A DNA stretch of 64,000 bases from an uncultured bacterium (GTDB taxonomy: Bacteria > Bacteroidota > Bacteroidia > Bacteroidales > Bacteroidaceae): NCBI GenBank assembly GCA_905215345.1, contig CAJMPR010000014.1, positions 1 through 64,000 on the forward strand, written 5' to 3'. The notes under the pieces are model-generated. The model was not told the DNA's origin, ran no database searches, and worked only from the letters and a program-made list of their open reading frames with translations. Of this stretch, positions 27,153 through 36,432 are shown piece after piece (within the stretch, counting starts at the first letter, position 1; every line of letters starts with the position of its first letter). The translations under genes were made by a program, and so were the position numbers.

Positions 27153-29507
27153 ATGAGACGACTGATACTATATATAATAGGTATACTACTTATGGCAGGA
27201 TGCTCCACGACTAAGCACCTGCCCGAAGGCGAAATACTCTATACCGGACAGAAGCCGATGATTGTGGAAAATCGTAGCAAGACGCCTGTGGGAGAAGTTG
27301 CTATGGAAGAAGTGGAAGCTGCACTTGCCACAGCTCCGAACAATTCTTTGTTGGGTAGTTCTACGATGCGCATTCCTTTCCCGCTTGGATTATGGATATA
27401 CAACGGTTTTGTGAAGTATGATAAAGGCTTTGGGAAATGGATATTTAACCGCTTTGCTGCGAAACCGGTATTAATGTCATCGGTAAATCCCGATATCCGG
27501 CAAAGGGCGGCGGCTAACTTGTTGCGCGATTACGGTTATTTCAATGGAACGGTTAACTATAAAACATTTATAGACCCTAAAGATTCCCTGAAAGCCAAAC
27601 TGCAATATACGGTGGATATGCGTAATCCTTATTTTATTGATACGGTTTACTATCGTGGTTTCAGCGAACGGACACTGCGTATTATGGAACTGAGCCGTTC
27701 CCGTTCATTGATTAGTCCGGGCGAACAATTTAATGTTACCGACCTCGATGGCGAGCGTAACCGTATCAGTACTTTGTTGCGTAACGTGGGGTGTTATTAT
27801 TTCCGTCCTGATTATCTTACCTATCAGGCAGATACGACAATGGTTTCCGGCGGACATGTTATCATGCGGCTGATACCCGTACCGGGTATGCCTGCTGTTG
27901 CCGAAAAACCTTTCAATGTAGGTAAGAGAACTTTCTACCTTTATGGTAAACAAGGACAAGCACCTGATGACAGTATCGACTATAAAGGTTTGCGCATCTA
28001 TTATCATGATAAATTACGGGTACGCCCCAATATGCTTTACCGATGGCTGGATTATCAGGGCTATCGCCAGAAACGTCAGGTGCAGGATAGTACAGGTATT
28101 TCCCGCAGGCGTGCTATGCAGAATCTTTACAGTCTCTATCGGCAGACTCGTGTTCAGGAGCGATTGGCTAATGTCGGCATTTTCCGTTATATGGAAATGC
28201 AATATACCCCGCGTGATACGGCTTTTGTGTCCGATACGCTTGACTTGAATATCTATGCCGCTTTGGATAAACCTTATGATGCGGAATTAGATTTCAATGT
28301 TACGATGAAAAGTAATAATCAAACAGGGCCGGGAGCTTCGTTTACGCTGACTAAGAATAATGTGTTTGGAGGTGGTGAATCCTGGAATGTCAAGCTGGAC
28401 GGTTCATACGAGTGGCAGACGGGGAAAGACCATTCTTCCCTGATGAATAGTTATGAGTTTGGAGTATCTACTTCGCTAATGTTTCCACGTGTTGTCTTTC
28501 CGCGTTTTGGCAACCGGGAGTATGACTTCCCGGCAACTACTACATTCAAGTTATACGCTAACCAACTGAACCGTGCCAAATATTATAAATTACTGGCGTT
28601 CGGCGGAAATGCCACTTATGATTTTCAACCGAAGCCTACAAGCAAGCATAGTTTTACTCCGTTCAAGCTGACTTTTAATGTGCTTCGCAATCCTACGGAG
28701 GCTTTCAAGGAGTTACAAGCCGATAATCCGGCGCTTTATGTCAGTCTGCGTGACCAGTTTATTCCTGTAATGGAATATATGTACACCTATGATAACGCCT
28801 CTTTGAGTAAGGTACGCAATCCTATCTGGTGGCAGACAACGGTGAGTTCCGCGGGTAACCTTACATCATGTATCTATGGTATTTTCGGCAAACCTTTCGG
28901 TGAGAAGGACAAGAAATTGCTGGGTGTTCCTTTTGCCCAGTTCCTGAAGGTGAACAGTGAGTTCCGTTATCATTATAAGATTGATAAGAATCAGATGATC
29001 GCCTCCCGTATCGCCGGTGGGGTGGTATGGTCTTATGGTAATGCCATATCGGCGCCTTATACCGAGCAGTTCTATATCGGTGGCGCCAATAGTGTTCGCG
29101 CCTTTTCTGCCCGTAGCATAGGTCCCGGTGGCTATATCCCCGATAAGGAGAGCAAGTATTCGTTTATTAACCATGTGGGCGACATCCGTATGGAGGCCAA
29201 TATTGAATATCGTTTTCGTATTATTGCCGATTTGCATGGAGCCGTGTTCCTGGATGCCGGTAATGTATGGTTGATGCGAAAGGATGATGCGCGGCCCGGG
29301 GGTGAACTGACTTTGAAGAACTTTGCAAAGCAGGTTGCTTTGGGTACAGGTGCGGGTTTGCGTTATGACTTGGATTTTCTTGTATTTCGTCTGGATTGTG
29401 GTGTGGCTTTGCACGATCCGTATGATACCGGAAAGTCAGGATATTATAATATCCCTAAATTTAAAGACAGTCTGGCATTGCACTTTGCCATTGGTTATCC
29501 GTTCTGA
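27153..29507 (+). CDS. tamL: Omp85-family outer-membrane lipoprotein, TamL type
   Basis: The 784-residue protein is the outer-membrane partner of TamB. I choose the ATG at 27153 because it gives a lipoprotein signal (MRRLILYIIG, lipobox LMAGC), a trait of Bacteroidetes TamL; a GTG at 27141 is in frame. POTRA-like domains run to about residue 380, then a 16-strand barrel. The barrel shows 'FYIGGANSVRAFSARSIGPGGY' split over the Omp85 loop-6 region, with VRGF/Y-type VRAF. It ends in the aromatic 'FAIGYPF'. It lies 50 bp after tamB, and a strong terminator follows. Confidence 0.92.
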   Translation: MRRLILYIIGILLMAGCSTTKHLPEGEILYTGQKPMIVENRSKTPVGEVAMEEVEAALATAPNNSLLGSSTMRIPFPLGLWIYNGFVKYDKGFGKWIFNRFAAKPVLMSSVNPDIRQRAAANLLRDYGYFNGTVNYKTFIDPKDSLKAKLQYTVDMRNPYFIDTVYYRGFSERTLRIMELSRSRSLISPGEQFNVTDLDGERNRISTLLRNVGCYYFRPDYLTYQADTTMVSGGHVIMRLIPVPGMPAVAEKPFNVGKRTFYLYGKQGQAPDDSIDYKGLRIYYHDKLRVRPNMLYRWLDYQGYRQKRQVQDSTGISRRRAMQNLYSLYRQTRVQERLANVGIFRYMEMQYTPRDTAFVSDTLDLNIYAALDKPYDAELDFNVTMKSNNQTGPGASFTLTKNNVFGGGESWNVKLDGSYEWQTGKDHSSLMNSYEFGVSTSLMFPRVVFPRFGNREYDFPATTTFKLYANQLNRAKYYKLLAFGGNATYDFQPKPTSKHSFTPFKLTFNVLRNPTEAFKELQADNPALYVSLRDQFIPVMEYMYTYDNASLSKVRNPIWWQTTVSSAGNLTSCIYGIFGKPFGEKDKKLLGVPFAQFLKVNSEFRYHYKIDKNQMIASRIAGGVVWSYGNAISAPYTEQFYIGGANSVRAFSARSIGPGGYIPDKESKYSFINHVGDIRMEANIEYRFRIIADLHGAVFLDAGNVWLMRKDDARPGGELTLKNFAKQVALGTGAGLRYDLDFLVFRLDCGVALHDPYDTGKSGYYNIPKFKDSLALHFAIGYPF

Positions 29508-29556
29508 TTGTCTTGAATGGGATTGTCTTGAAGAATCGTTACAGGTTTCATGATAT

Positions 29557-29592
29557 AAAAAAGCAGACTCATAACAAACGAGTCTGCTTTTT
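29557..29592. terminator. Bidirectional terminator after tamL
   Basis: A perfect stem of about 13 bp (29558-29570 with 29580-29592) has a 9-nt loop, with A- and T-runs on the outer sides. It can end tamL on the plus strand and the lipoprotein gene at 29645 on the minus strand. Confidence 0.87.
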
Positions 29593-29644
29593 CTGATAAT
29601 TAGTATTCTTAATAGTTACGGTAAGGGTTTGTAATTGTGCTAAC

Positions 29645-30661
29645 TTATAATCCGAAATCGGCAGGATTAATGGTTGCAATCAATACCAATTCTTCTTTGT
29701 CTTCTGCTGTTTCTACTTCTGTATAGATTTCAATCTCGTGTTTGGTACTCTCGCGGATTTCAAGTTCCCATTTACTTGGATCTTTTTCACCGGTAAGAGC
29801 TATTAACTCGTTGAGTTTCTCTTGAGGAAGTTTGCTGATATACATCTGGACGAAAGCTGCTTCCACTTGGTCTTCAAGGTCGATTTCGCTGCCCAAGAAC
29901 TTGTAATCCTTATCGAACAGGAGTTCGTATTCTATATTGATGGACAAACTTTCCATTTTGACCGGACGGAGAATTTCCACTTCATACTCCAGTGCTTTGG
30001 TTGTTTCATTCTTCTCTTCTTCGAAGTCTACAATGATAGCGTCCTTATAGTTTTTTGCAACATAGCTTACTAATTCTTGCGGACATGGAAGGTTTTCGTC
30101 TTCATCATTATCATCATTGTCGGGTACTTCTTTTACTAATATACCTTCCGTAGTGTAGTACAGTTCATATTCAGTATCTCCCTTTTCAACTTCTATTTTT
30201 ACGATGATTTCGGCTTCTCCTGTTTCGCTAAGGTTGCGTTTCAGCAGGTCGATATCATCAATCGTATAGCCATCTTTGTTATAAAGGCTTTGGTTGTAGG
30301 CATCCCATACTTTGGCATACCGGCTTTTTAATTCGTCCTTTGAAATTTCCTGTTCGCTCAGGCTGCATTGGCCTTCTTGAGTGTACCAGGCTTCGCATTG
30401 GGGGGCTGTAGCGGCTGCGGCACGGGTTTTACCTTTCTTCAAATCGAAGGTTGCCACGTAATAGTTCTTCTTCTCAGTCCATTTTACGTTTACGGCATCG
30501 GGGAATTGCTTGGTAAATACGTTAGTTACCGGTTTAGGTAAATTTTCGGGGGTAATGTTCCCATTGTTGTTCCCATTGCTTTCATTGTCATCACTGCATG
30601 CTGCAAATACAATCATGGCTGCTCCCAGCAACCATGCTGCCAAATTCATTTTTCTTCTCAT
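29645..30661 (-). CDS. PepSY-like domain lipoprotein
   Basis: The 338-residue protein has a lipoprotein signal (lipobox near residues 18-22, FAACS) and an Asp/Asn/Gly-rich spacer. It has two or more PepSY-like (DUF2874-type) modules: 'VTNVFTKQFPDAVNVKWTEK' near residue 46, and 'VSYVAKNYKDAIIVDFEEE' near 198. Such domains are beta-rich, bind peptides or inhibit proteases, and are common as Bacteroides exported proteins. The protein is strongly acidic. It is divergent from an OmpR/histidine kinase pair 125-150 bp away, the usual setting of a sensor-linked or regulated envelope lipoprotein. Confidence 0.8.
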   Translation of the reverse strand: MRRKMNLAAWLLGAAMIVFAACSDDNESNGNNNGNITPENLPKPVTNVFTKQFPDAVNVKWTEKKNYYVATFDLKKGKTRAAAATAPQCEAWYTQEGQCSLSEQEISKDELKSRYAKVWDAYNQSLYNKDGYTIDDIDLLKRNLSETGEAEIIVKIEVEKGDTEYELYYTTEGILVKEVPDNDDNDEDENLPCPQELVSYVAKNYKDAIIVDFEEEKNETTKALEYEVEILRPVKMESLSINIEYELLFDKDYKFLGSEIDLEDQVEAAFVQMYISKLPQEKLNELIALTGEKDPSKWELEIRESTKHEIEIYTEVETAEDKEELVLIATINPADFGL

Positions 30662-30756
30662 AATTGATCTGTTTAAAGTTTAGATGAGGCAAAGAAAAAA
30701 GGTAATTCTAAAGACTTTCTGAAGATTTGGTTTTAGGGTAGATTTTGTAGGAACAA

Positions 30757-30788
30757 GTTGACGCTTTAGGAGAAATGAGTTACATTTG
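30757..30788 (+). promoter_or_regulatory. Promoter of the OmpR-type response regulator
   Basis: GTTG at 30757-30760 (one mismatch to TTTG) and a perfect TACATTTG at 30781-30788 are 20 bp apart. The start codon at 30816 follows by 27 bp. Confidence 0.6.
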
Positions 30789-30815
30789 TCTGATTATATA
30801 TGTAACCTTACCTCT

Positions 30816-31496
30816 ATGAATATATTGATTATTGAAGATGAACGTGAAATAGTCAAAGCAATTGTTGATTTCTTTAATCAGGAAAAGTATGTTACGGAAT
30901 GTGCCCGTGACTTTGCTTCGGCTATGGAAAAGTTGGGATTGTATGAGTATGATTGCGTGGTAGTGGACATTACGTTGCCTGATGGTAACGGGTTGGATAT
31001 TATCCGTCACATCAAAGAGAAAAGCTTAGACTGCGGTATTATTATTGTGTCGGCCTTAAGTTCCATTGATGATAAAATTCAGGGGCTGGATATCGGCGCG
31101 GATGACTATTTGGCAAAACCTTTCAGTTTGTCCGAACTGAATGCGCGAGTGAAATCCGTTATCCGCCGACGTAGGTTTGAAGGGCGTAATGACTATGTTT
31201 TCCATGAATTTCGTATTAATATGGATGCTCATAAACTATTTGTACGTGAACAGGAAGTGGTGCTAACCCGTAAGGAGTATGACTTGTTCCTGTTTCTCAT
31301 AATGAATCGTGAACGTGTACTGACGAAAGAGACTATCGTTGAACATTTGTGGGGGGATATGATGGGTATTTCTGTCGATTCACTTGATTTTGTTTATACC
31401 CATATGCGTAATCTTCGTAAGAAACTGCTGGATGCGGGAGCGGGCGATTATATTAAGACAGTCTATGCTGCAGGTTATAAATTTACCGAATATTAA
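30816..31496 (+). CDS. OmpR-family response regulator
   Basis: The 226-residue protein has a receiver domain (1-118; D51 in VVVDITLPDGNG, K near 102 in LAKPFS) and a C-terminal winged helix ('LTRKEYDLFLFLIMNRERVL', 'YAAGYKF'). The start at 30816 (MNILIIED) is the natural one; an upstream TTG in the same frame would add only ten unlikely residues. The partner kinase begins 8 bp after its stop. The pair probably senses envelope conditions, since the divergent neighbour is an exported PepSY-like lipoprotein. Confidence 0.93.
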   Translation: MNILIIEDEREIVKAIVDFFNQEKYVTECARDFASAMEKLGLYEYDCVVVDITLPDGNGLDIIRHIKEKSLDCGIIIVSALSSIDDKIQGLDIGADDYLAKPFSLSELNARVKSVIRRRRFEGRNDYVFHEFRINMDAHKLFVREQEVVLTRKEYDLFLFLIMNRERVLTKETIVEHLWGDMMGISVDSLDFVYTHMRNLRKKLLDAGAGDYIKTVYAAGYKFTEY

Positions 31497-31504
31497 ATCT
31501 AAGT

Positions 31505-32797
31505 ATGAAACTCACCTCAATCTATTGGAAATACACAGTCTATACCTTGCTTATTGTGTTAATATTGGGTAGCATTACACATTATTATATCTTTCGCTAC
31601 TCTATTCATCGGTCTACTGACGACGTATTGCAGGAATACAAACAGGACATTCAAGATTATGCGGCCAATCATGATACACTGCTCTCTCTTCATGACTTGG
31701 AGTTGAAACATAGTCGTCTCCTTTTCCATAAAATGGATGAAATGATAAATAAGGAAAAGGAGGGTGCTATCTATGACTCTCTGATTTACAGTAAATACGA
31801 AGGAGAGAAAGTTGTGTATCGGGTATTAAAGTTTAATGTTGAAACTCAGGAAGGTACTTATCAAGTACTCATCAGCCAGCCTACACTGGAAGAAGACGAT
31901 CTGATGTCCGCCGTGGTGATTTCCTTGCTTTTGTTATTGCTTTTCTTTTTGATAGCCTCTTCATGGGTGTCTACCTATTATACCCGTATTCTTTGGCGTC
32001 CTTTTTATCGCATTTTGGCGCAATTGAGGCGTTTTCGTATAGACCGTTCACAGCCGGACAGGATGACAGATTGTGGTATTGATGAGTTTGACGAGATGGC
32101 AGGTACCGTGTCTGATATGATGAGTAAGATACATAATGACTATTTATCATTGAAGGAGCTTACTGAGAATACCTCACACGAATTGCAAACTCCCTTATCT
32201 ATATTAAAGATGAAACTGGAAATGTTGCAACAATTGGAGGTCAGCAATGAGAAAGTTACGGAGTTAGTACGGGATATGCTCTGTACGGTCAGTGGTATGA
32301 CTCGCTTCAACCGGGCATTGTTATTGATAGCCCGTATCAATAATGACCAGTTCGCTAATGTAGAACCTGTTGACCTGAATGAATATGTAGATGAGTATTT
32401 GTCGGCCTACGAAGATATTCTACAAGACAAATCAGTCGTAATCCAAAGGGATAAACAGGTTCCTTTTGTGGTAATGATGAACCGTATGTTGGCCGAACGG
32501 TTAGTTATGAACCTTATTGTTAATGCTGTACGTTACAATATTGAAGGCGGACGTCTTCTTGTGGAAACTACCGGAAACAGTATGAAGATCGCCAATACTT
32601 ATGGTAACGTTATTCCTTCGGGTAACTTGTTTGCCCGGTTTACCCGTTCCTCTCATGATAATGAGTCTACCGGTCTGGGGTTAACTATTGTGGAAAGTAT
32701 TTGCCAAAAGAGCGGACTAAAGGTAGAAATATCGGTAGATAAAGTAGAGTTTTGTACGATAATAGCAAAGAATGAACAAAAAGTTCCCTCTTTCTGA
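31505..32797 (+). CDS. Sensor histidine kinase
   Basis: The 430-residue kinase has two membrane helices (about residues 10-30 and 138-160) that enclose a periplasmic sensor of about 105 residues. A HAMP-like linker follows, then HisKA with H225 (TSHELQTPLS) and an HATPase domain (N box 'NLIVNAVRYN'; 'STGLGLTIV'). It is the partner of the response regulator 8 bp upstream. The sensor has no domain I recognise. The C-terminal domain is short and lacks some spacing found in longer kinases but keeps the key motifs. Confidence 0.92.
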   Translation: MKLTSIYWKYTVYTLLIVLILGSITHYYIFRYSIHRSTDDVLQEYKQDIQDYAANHDTLLSLHDLELKHSRLLFHKMDEMINKEKEGAIYDSLIYSKYEGEKVVYRVLKFNVETQEGTYQVLISQPTLEEDDLMSAVVISLLLLLLFFLIASSWVSTYYTRILWRPFYRILAQLRRFRIDRSQPDRMTDCGIDEFDEMAGTVSDMMSKIHNDYLSLKELTENTSHELQTPLSILKMKLEMLQQLEVSNEKVTELVRDMLCTVSGMTRFNRALLLIARINNDQFANVEPVDLNEYVDEYLSAYEDILQDKSVVIQRDKQVPFVVMMNRMLAERLVMNLIVNAVRYNIEGGRLLVETTGNSMKIANTYGNVIPSGNLFARFTRSSHDNESTGLGLTIVESICQKSGLKVEISVDKVEFCTIIAKNEQKVPSF

Positions 32798-32809
32798 GCA
32801 AAAAAGATG

Positions 32810-32817
32810 TATTTTTG
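32810..32817 (+). promoter_or_regulatory. -7 box upstream of the nucleotidyltransferase
   Basis: TATTTTTG matches TAnnTTTG and lies 48 bp upstream of the ATG at 32866. No good -33 box is seen. Confidence 0.45.
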
Positions 32818-32865
32818 CAACCGCTATCAACCATGATACACTAACCTTTTTAAATAATAACTAAT

Positions 32866-33777
32866 ATGAAACCGACTTTATTTTTATTGGCTGCCGGTAT
32901 GGGTAGCCGTTACGGAGGCTTGAAACAATTAGACGGACTGGGTCCTAACGGTGAAACTATTATGGACTATTCTATTTACGATGCTATCAAGGCCGGATTC
33001 GGTAAGCTCGTTTTTGTTATCCGTAAAGATTTTGAACAGGACTTCCGCGATAAAATCATTTCTAAATACGAAGGACATATCCCATGTGAACTGGTGTTCC
33101 AGTCTATTGATGCTCTTCCCGAAGGGTTTACTTGTCCTGAAGGACGTACTAAACCTTGGGGTACTAACCATGCGGTAATGATGGGAGCCGATGTAATCAA
33201 AGAGCCGTTTGCTGTAATCAACTGCGATGACTACTACGGCCATGATTCTTTTATAACTATGGGTAAGTTCCTTTCTGCTCTGCCCGAAGGTTCAAAGAAT
33301 GTATATTCAATGGTCGGTTTCCGCATTGGTAATACATTGAGCGAGAGCGGGACTGTGTCTCGTGGACTTTGTAGCAAAGATGCTAACGGTCTGTTGACTT
33401 CTGTAGTTGAGCGTACCAAGATTCAACGTATGGACGGTGAAGTGAAGTATATTGATGATAGTGGCGAGTGGGTGGCTACTCCGGAAACGACTCCGGTAAG
33501 CATGAACTTCTGGGGCTTTACTCCCGATTACTTTGCTTACAGCCAGGAGTTTTTCAAGACTTTCCTGAGTGATCCTAAGAACATGGAAAATCTCAAGAGT
33601 GAATTCTTTATCCCATTGATGGTTGATAAGTTGATTACTGACGGTGTAGCAACTTGTGAGGTACTTGACACTACGAGCAAGTGGTTCGGTGTAACCTATC
33701 CTGAGGACCGTCAAGATGTGGTAGACAAGATACAGGCGTTGGTCGATGCCGGAGAATATCCTGCTAAACTGTTCTAA
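32866..33777 (+). CDS. Nucleotidyltransferase family protein (GT-A-like fold)
   Basis: The 303-residue protein matches NTP:sugar-1-phosphate or NTP:phosphoalcohol transferases. The N-terminal nucleotide-binding motif reads 'LAAGMGSRYGGLKQL' (residues 7-21). 'GTNHAVMMGADVI' and 'AVINCDDYYGHDS' provide the metal-binding and second Asp region. The C-terminal half has no left-handed beta-helix, so it is not a GlmU-type fusion. No signal peptide. It is a single-gene unit between the two-component pair and a terminator. The acceptor substrate cannot be read from the sequence. Confidence 0.88.
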   Translation: MKPTLFLLAAGMGSRYGGLKQLDGLGPNGETIMDYSIYDAIKAGFGKLVFVIRKDFEQDFRDKIISKYEGHIPCELVFQSIDALPEGFTCPEGRTKPWGTNHAVMMGADVIKEPFAVINCDDYYGHDSFITMGKFLSALPEGSKNVYSMVGFRIGNTLSESGTVSRGLCSKDANGLLTSVVERTKIQRMDGEVKYIDDSGEWVATPETTPVSMNFWGFTPDYFAYSQEFFKTFLSDPKNMENLKSEFFIPLMVDKLITDGVATCEVLDTTSKWFGVTYPEDRQDVVDKIQALVDAGEYPAKLF

Positions 33778-33837
33778 AGTTATACGATTGTTCCGCATGT
33801 CCGGTTACCCGGTAGTGGGGACAAAAATAAATGATTT

Positions 33838-33866
33838 GCCTGCGCAGCTTCTGCGCAGGCTTTTTT
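33838..33866 (+). terminator. Rho-independent terminator after the nucleotidyltransferase
   Basis: GCCTGCGCAG (33838-33847) pairs perfectly with CTGCGCAGGC (33851-33860) across a 3-nt loop, followed by TTTTTT. It lies about 60 bp after the gene. Confidence 0.92.
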
Positions 33867-33896
33867 GTTTTCGCTTCGGGTTGTATTACGCGTTAT

Positions 33897-34799
33897 TTAG
33901 TAAACATCCTTTTTGTTTTTGCGGTAGTCGATGGGAGAAATCCCAGCCCTGCGTTTAAAGAATTTGCCGAAGGCAGATTGATCGGAAAAGTGTAGGGTAG
34001 TGGTGATTTCCTGGATGGTCAGTTGGGAATAAGTTAGTAGGTTGCGTGCTTCGCTATAAAGCATTTCAAAGATAAAGTCGCAGACACTTTGTCCAGTGAT
34101 GCGTTTCACTATCAAGGTGAGGTAGTGTGCTGAGATATTTAACTGCGAAGCGTAAAACTCTACTTTGTGCTCTTGGCGGTAGTGTTGTACCAGTAATTCG
34201 ATGAAGGACTTGATAATACTTTCATGTCTGGTCAGATTAGGGTTATTGTTCCATTGGCTTCGCTGGTCTATGATATCGCTCAGGTCAAGATAAAAGGCAA
34301 AAAGAGTATTCAATATTACTTCTTTATAATACCGGTGCTCTGTGTGGCTGATTGCTTGGTCTACGGCTGCCATTCGTGAGGATAGAAGGGAAATGTCGGC
34401 TTCGTTCATGATAATTATAGGAGCATTGTAGAGTTTTACTCCATATCTTATTCGTTTGTGAATCATGTCGGTGGAGTCCATCTCTTCCATAAATAGTTTG
34501 CTGACGAAGAGGCAAAAGCATGTGAAGTCGGTACTATAATTCTCAAAGCAGAACAAGTGTGAGGCTGAGAGTAGAAGTGTGGTGTTGGCTGTCACCGGAT
34601 ATGACTTATGGTTGATACTTGCTTGGGCTGTTCCAGATAGAACCAATATGCAGACTGTCGCATTGAAGAAAGCAGGTAAGGATAGATGTTGGCTAATGCC
34701 ATTGGCATTGAGTCTCTGGCAATTTATCTTACAGCGAAGAACTTCTATATTCCCTTGTGTGAAGTCGCTCACACTTTTGATTTGAACAGCTCGTTTCAT
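33897..34799 (-). CDS. AraC family transcriptional regulator
   Basis: The 300-residue protein has an N-terminal cupin-like sensing domain (about 30-165) and a C-terminal AraC DNA-binding pair of HTHs (about 200-295: 'ISAHYLTLIVKRITGQSV', 'IQEITTTLHFSDQSAFGKFFKRRAGISP'). I use the ATG at 34799, which sits 22 bp from the predicted start of transcription; a longer open frame to 34937 is not supported by the promoter position. The gene is divergent from the TolC-HlyD-MFS operon 198 bp away, so it probably controls that efflux system. Confidence 0.88.
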   Translation of the reverse strand: MKRAVQIKSVSDFTQGNIEVLRCKINCQRLNANGISQHLSLPAFFNATVCILVLSGTAQASINHKSYPVTANTTLLLSASHLFCFENYSTDFTCFCLFVSKLFMEEMDSTDMIHKRIRYGVKLYNAPIIIMNEADISLLSSRMAAVDQAISHTEHRYYKEVILNTLFAFYLDLSDIIDQRSQWNNNPNLTRHESIIKSFIELLVQHYRQEHKVEFYASQLNISAHYLTLIVKRITGQSVCDFIFEMLYSEARNLLTYSQLTIQEITTTLHFSDQSAFGKFFKRRAGISPIDYRKNKKDVY

Positions 34800-34827
34800 G
34801 AGTGATTTCTTCCTTTTTATATCTTTG

Positions 34828-34859
34828 CAAAGGTACTTAAATCCTTGAAATGGTACAAA
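34828..34859 (-). promoter_or_regulatory. Promoter of the AraC regulator
   Basis: On the minus strand TTTG (complement of 34856-34859) and TACCTTTG (complement of 34828-34835) are 20 bp apart. Both match the consensus. The start near 34821 supports the short form of the protein. The opposite strand carries TATCTTTG (34820-34827), so the -7 region is nearly palindromic. Confidence 0.75.
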
Positions 34860-34996
34860 TAAAACCAGTTTTGTGTAACTTGGAATTTTAGTAGACGGGG
34901 TGTATTTCCGACCTTTGCGGACGATTTCAGAGCACATAAGTGCGCTTATAATTATAAGATTATGAGTTAAACTAACGAATATAGATAGGTATTAGT

Positions 34997-36316
34997 ATGA
35001 AGAAAATCCCTAAAGTCATGTTCCTCTTAATGGGAATAACCAGTTTCATTAATGTATTAGCACAGACACCTTCCAAGTGTATTCTAGGTATAGAGCAGAT
35101 GTTCGAACTAGCTGATAAGAATAGCCGTAGTATCAAGACCTTTGACTGGGCTGAGAAGGAAGCCGAACAGGCTGTGAAAGTAGCGAAGAATGCTTTGCTT
35201 CCTTCGATTGATCTCTCTCTTTCCGCCAGTTATCTGGGCGATGCCTGGATTGCAGACCGTAACTTTTCCAATGGTGAAAATGCTTCTATGCCGCATTATG
35301 GAAATAACTTTGCCATTGAAGCCTCTCAAGTTCTTTATGCCGGTGGCGCCATTACGAGTAACATTGCGCTTTCAAAACTCCGTCAGCAAGTAGCGCAGCT
35401 GGATAAGGATAAGAACCAGCAGGATATTCGTTTCCTGCTGGCGGGTAATTATCTGGAATTGTATAAATTGAATAATCAGGCAGAAGTTTATAGGCGGAAT
35501 ATCGGGCAGACCAAGCGCCTTTTGACCGACATTACTGCGAAAGAGAAAGAAGGTCTTGCCTTGAAAAATGATATTACCCGTTACGAACTGCAACTAAAAT
35601 CTCTGGAACTTGCCTTGACACAGATTGAGAACAGCCAGATTATCATCAATAATCAGCTCGTTACCACCTTAGGGTTGCCGCAAGATGTGGAGATAGGTAT
35701 TGATACCTGCATCCTTGACGAACTGCCCATTATTTCTTCCGAAATGGAGTGGCAGAATACCGCCACCGAACAACTCCCTGTTTTGAAACAGGCTGAATTG
35801 GGAGTCAAGCAGTCTCGGCAGGGTGAAAGGCTGGCAAAATCAGGACGTTTGCCGTCCTTTGCTTTGTTTGCAGCAAACCTTCTTGACGGGCCTATCATTA
35901 TAGAAGTTCCCCCTATCAATAAGAACTTGAACTATTGGTATGTGGGAGTGGGGGTGAAGTTCAATATCGCTTCTATCTATCAGTCCGGTAAGAATATTCG
36001 CAAAGCAAAGATTACTACGCAACGGGCTATGGAGGGTAAACGGTTGCTTGAGGAGAATGTGCAGACTGAAGTCAAGGCTGCCTATATCCGCTTCGACGAG
36101 TCATTTACCGTGTACGATACGCAGATGAAAAGCCTTGAACTGGCTAATCAGAACTACGATATTATTCGCAACCGCTACCTGCACGAGTTGGCATTGATTA
36201 CAGATATGCTTGATGCCAGCAACTCCAAACTGAGTGCGGAATTACAAGTGGCGAATGCGCGTATCAACATCCTTTTCAACTACTTCAAGTTGAAGAAGAC
36301 GGTAGGAGATTTGTAA
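34997..36316 (+). CDS. TolC family outer-membrane efflux protein
   Basis: The 439-residue protein is the outer-membrane channel of a tripartite efflux pump. A signal peptide (ends 'VLAQ', residues 1-23) precedes two repeated halves of the TolC fold, each with a long helical hairpin and a short beta segment. The 'NALLPSIDLSLSASYLG' segment at about 62-78 and 'SGRLPSFALFA' in the second half are the conserved equatorial pieces. It is the first gene of an operon with an HlyD-type adaptor and an MFS transporter. Confidence 0.92.
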   Translation: MKKIPKVMFLLMGITSFINVLAQTPSKCILGIEQMFELADKNSRSIKTFDWAEKEAEQAVKVAKNALLPSIDLSLSASYLGDAWIADRNFSNGENASMPHYGNNFAIEASQVLYAGGAITSNIALSKLRQQVAQLDKDKNQQDIRFLLAGNYLELYKLNNQAEVYRRNIGQTKRLLTDITAKEKEGLALKNDITRYELQLKSLELALTQIENSQIIINNQLVTTLGLPQDVEIGIDTCILDELPIISSEMEWQNTATEQLPVLKQAELGVKQSRQGERLAKSGRLPSFALFAANLLDGPIIIEVPPINKNLNYWYVGVGVKFNIASIYQSGKNIRKAKITTQRAMEGKRLLEENVQTEVKAAYIRFDESFTVYDTQMKSLELANQNYDIIRNRYLHELALITDMLDASNSKLSAELQVANARINILFNYFKLKKTVGDL

Positions 36317-36379
36317 TGTCCCTGTCCTCTTGAAGGGAAATACTCCATTAAATAATATAATAAATATAATAAGTAAAAC

Positions 36380-36418
36380 TATCCTCCTCTCCTTTTTTTT
36401 TGGGGGGGGAGTGAGGAG
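36380..36418. repeat. GC-rich repeat with T9G8 homopolymer tract
   Basis: CTCCTC and GAGGAG-like arms (36384-36418) bracket nine T (36393-36401) and eight G (36402-36409). The tract ends 23 bp before the HlyD start codon. It resembles the CCCTC/GAGGG repeats at 22429 and 43003. Homopolymers of this length are prone to slippage. Confidence 0.5.
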
Positions 36419-36432
36419 CAAATCGTACAGCA

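Noticed and set aside
34800..34937. Extended N-terminus of the AraC regulator to 34937
   Set aside because: The consensus promoter lies inside this stretch, so the longer form would not be made from it.
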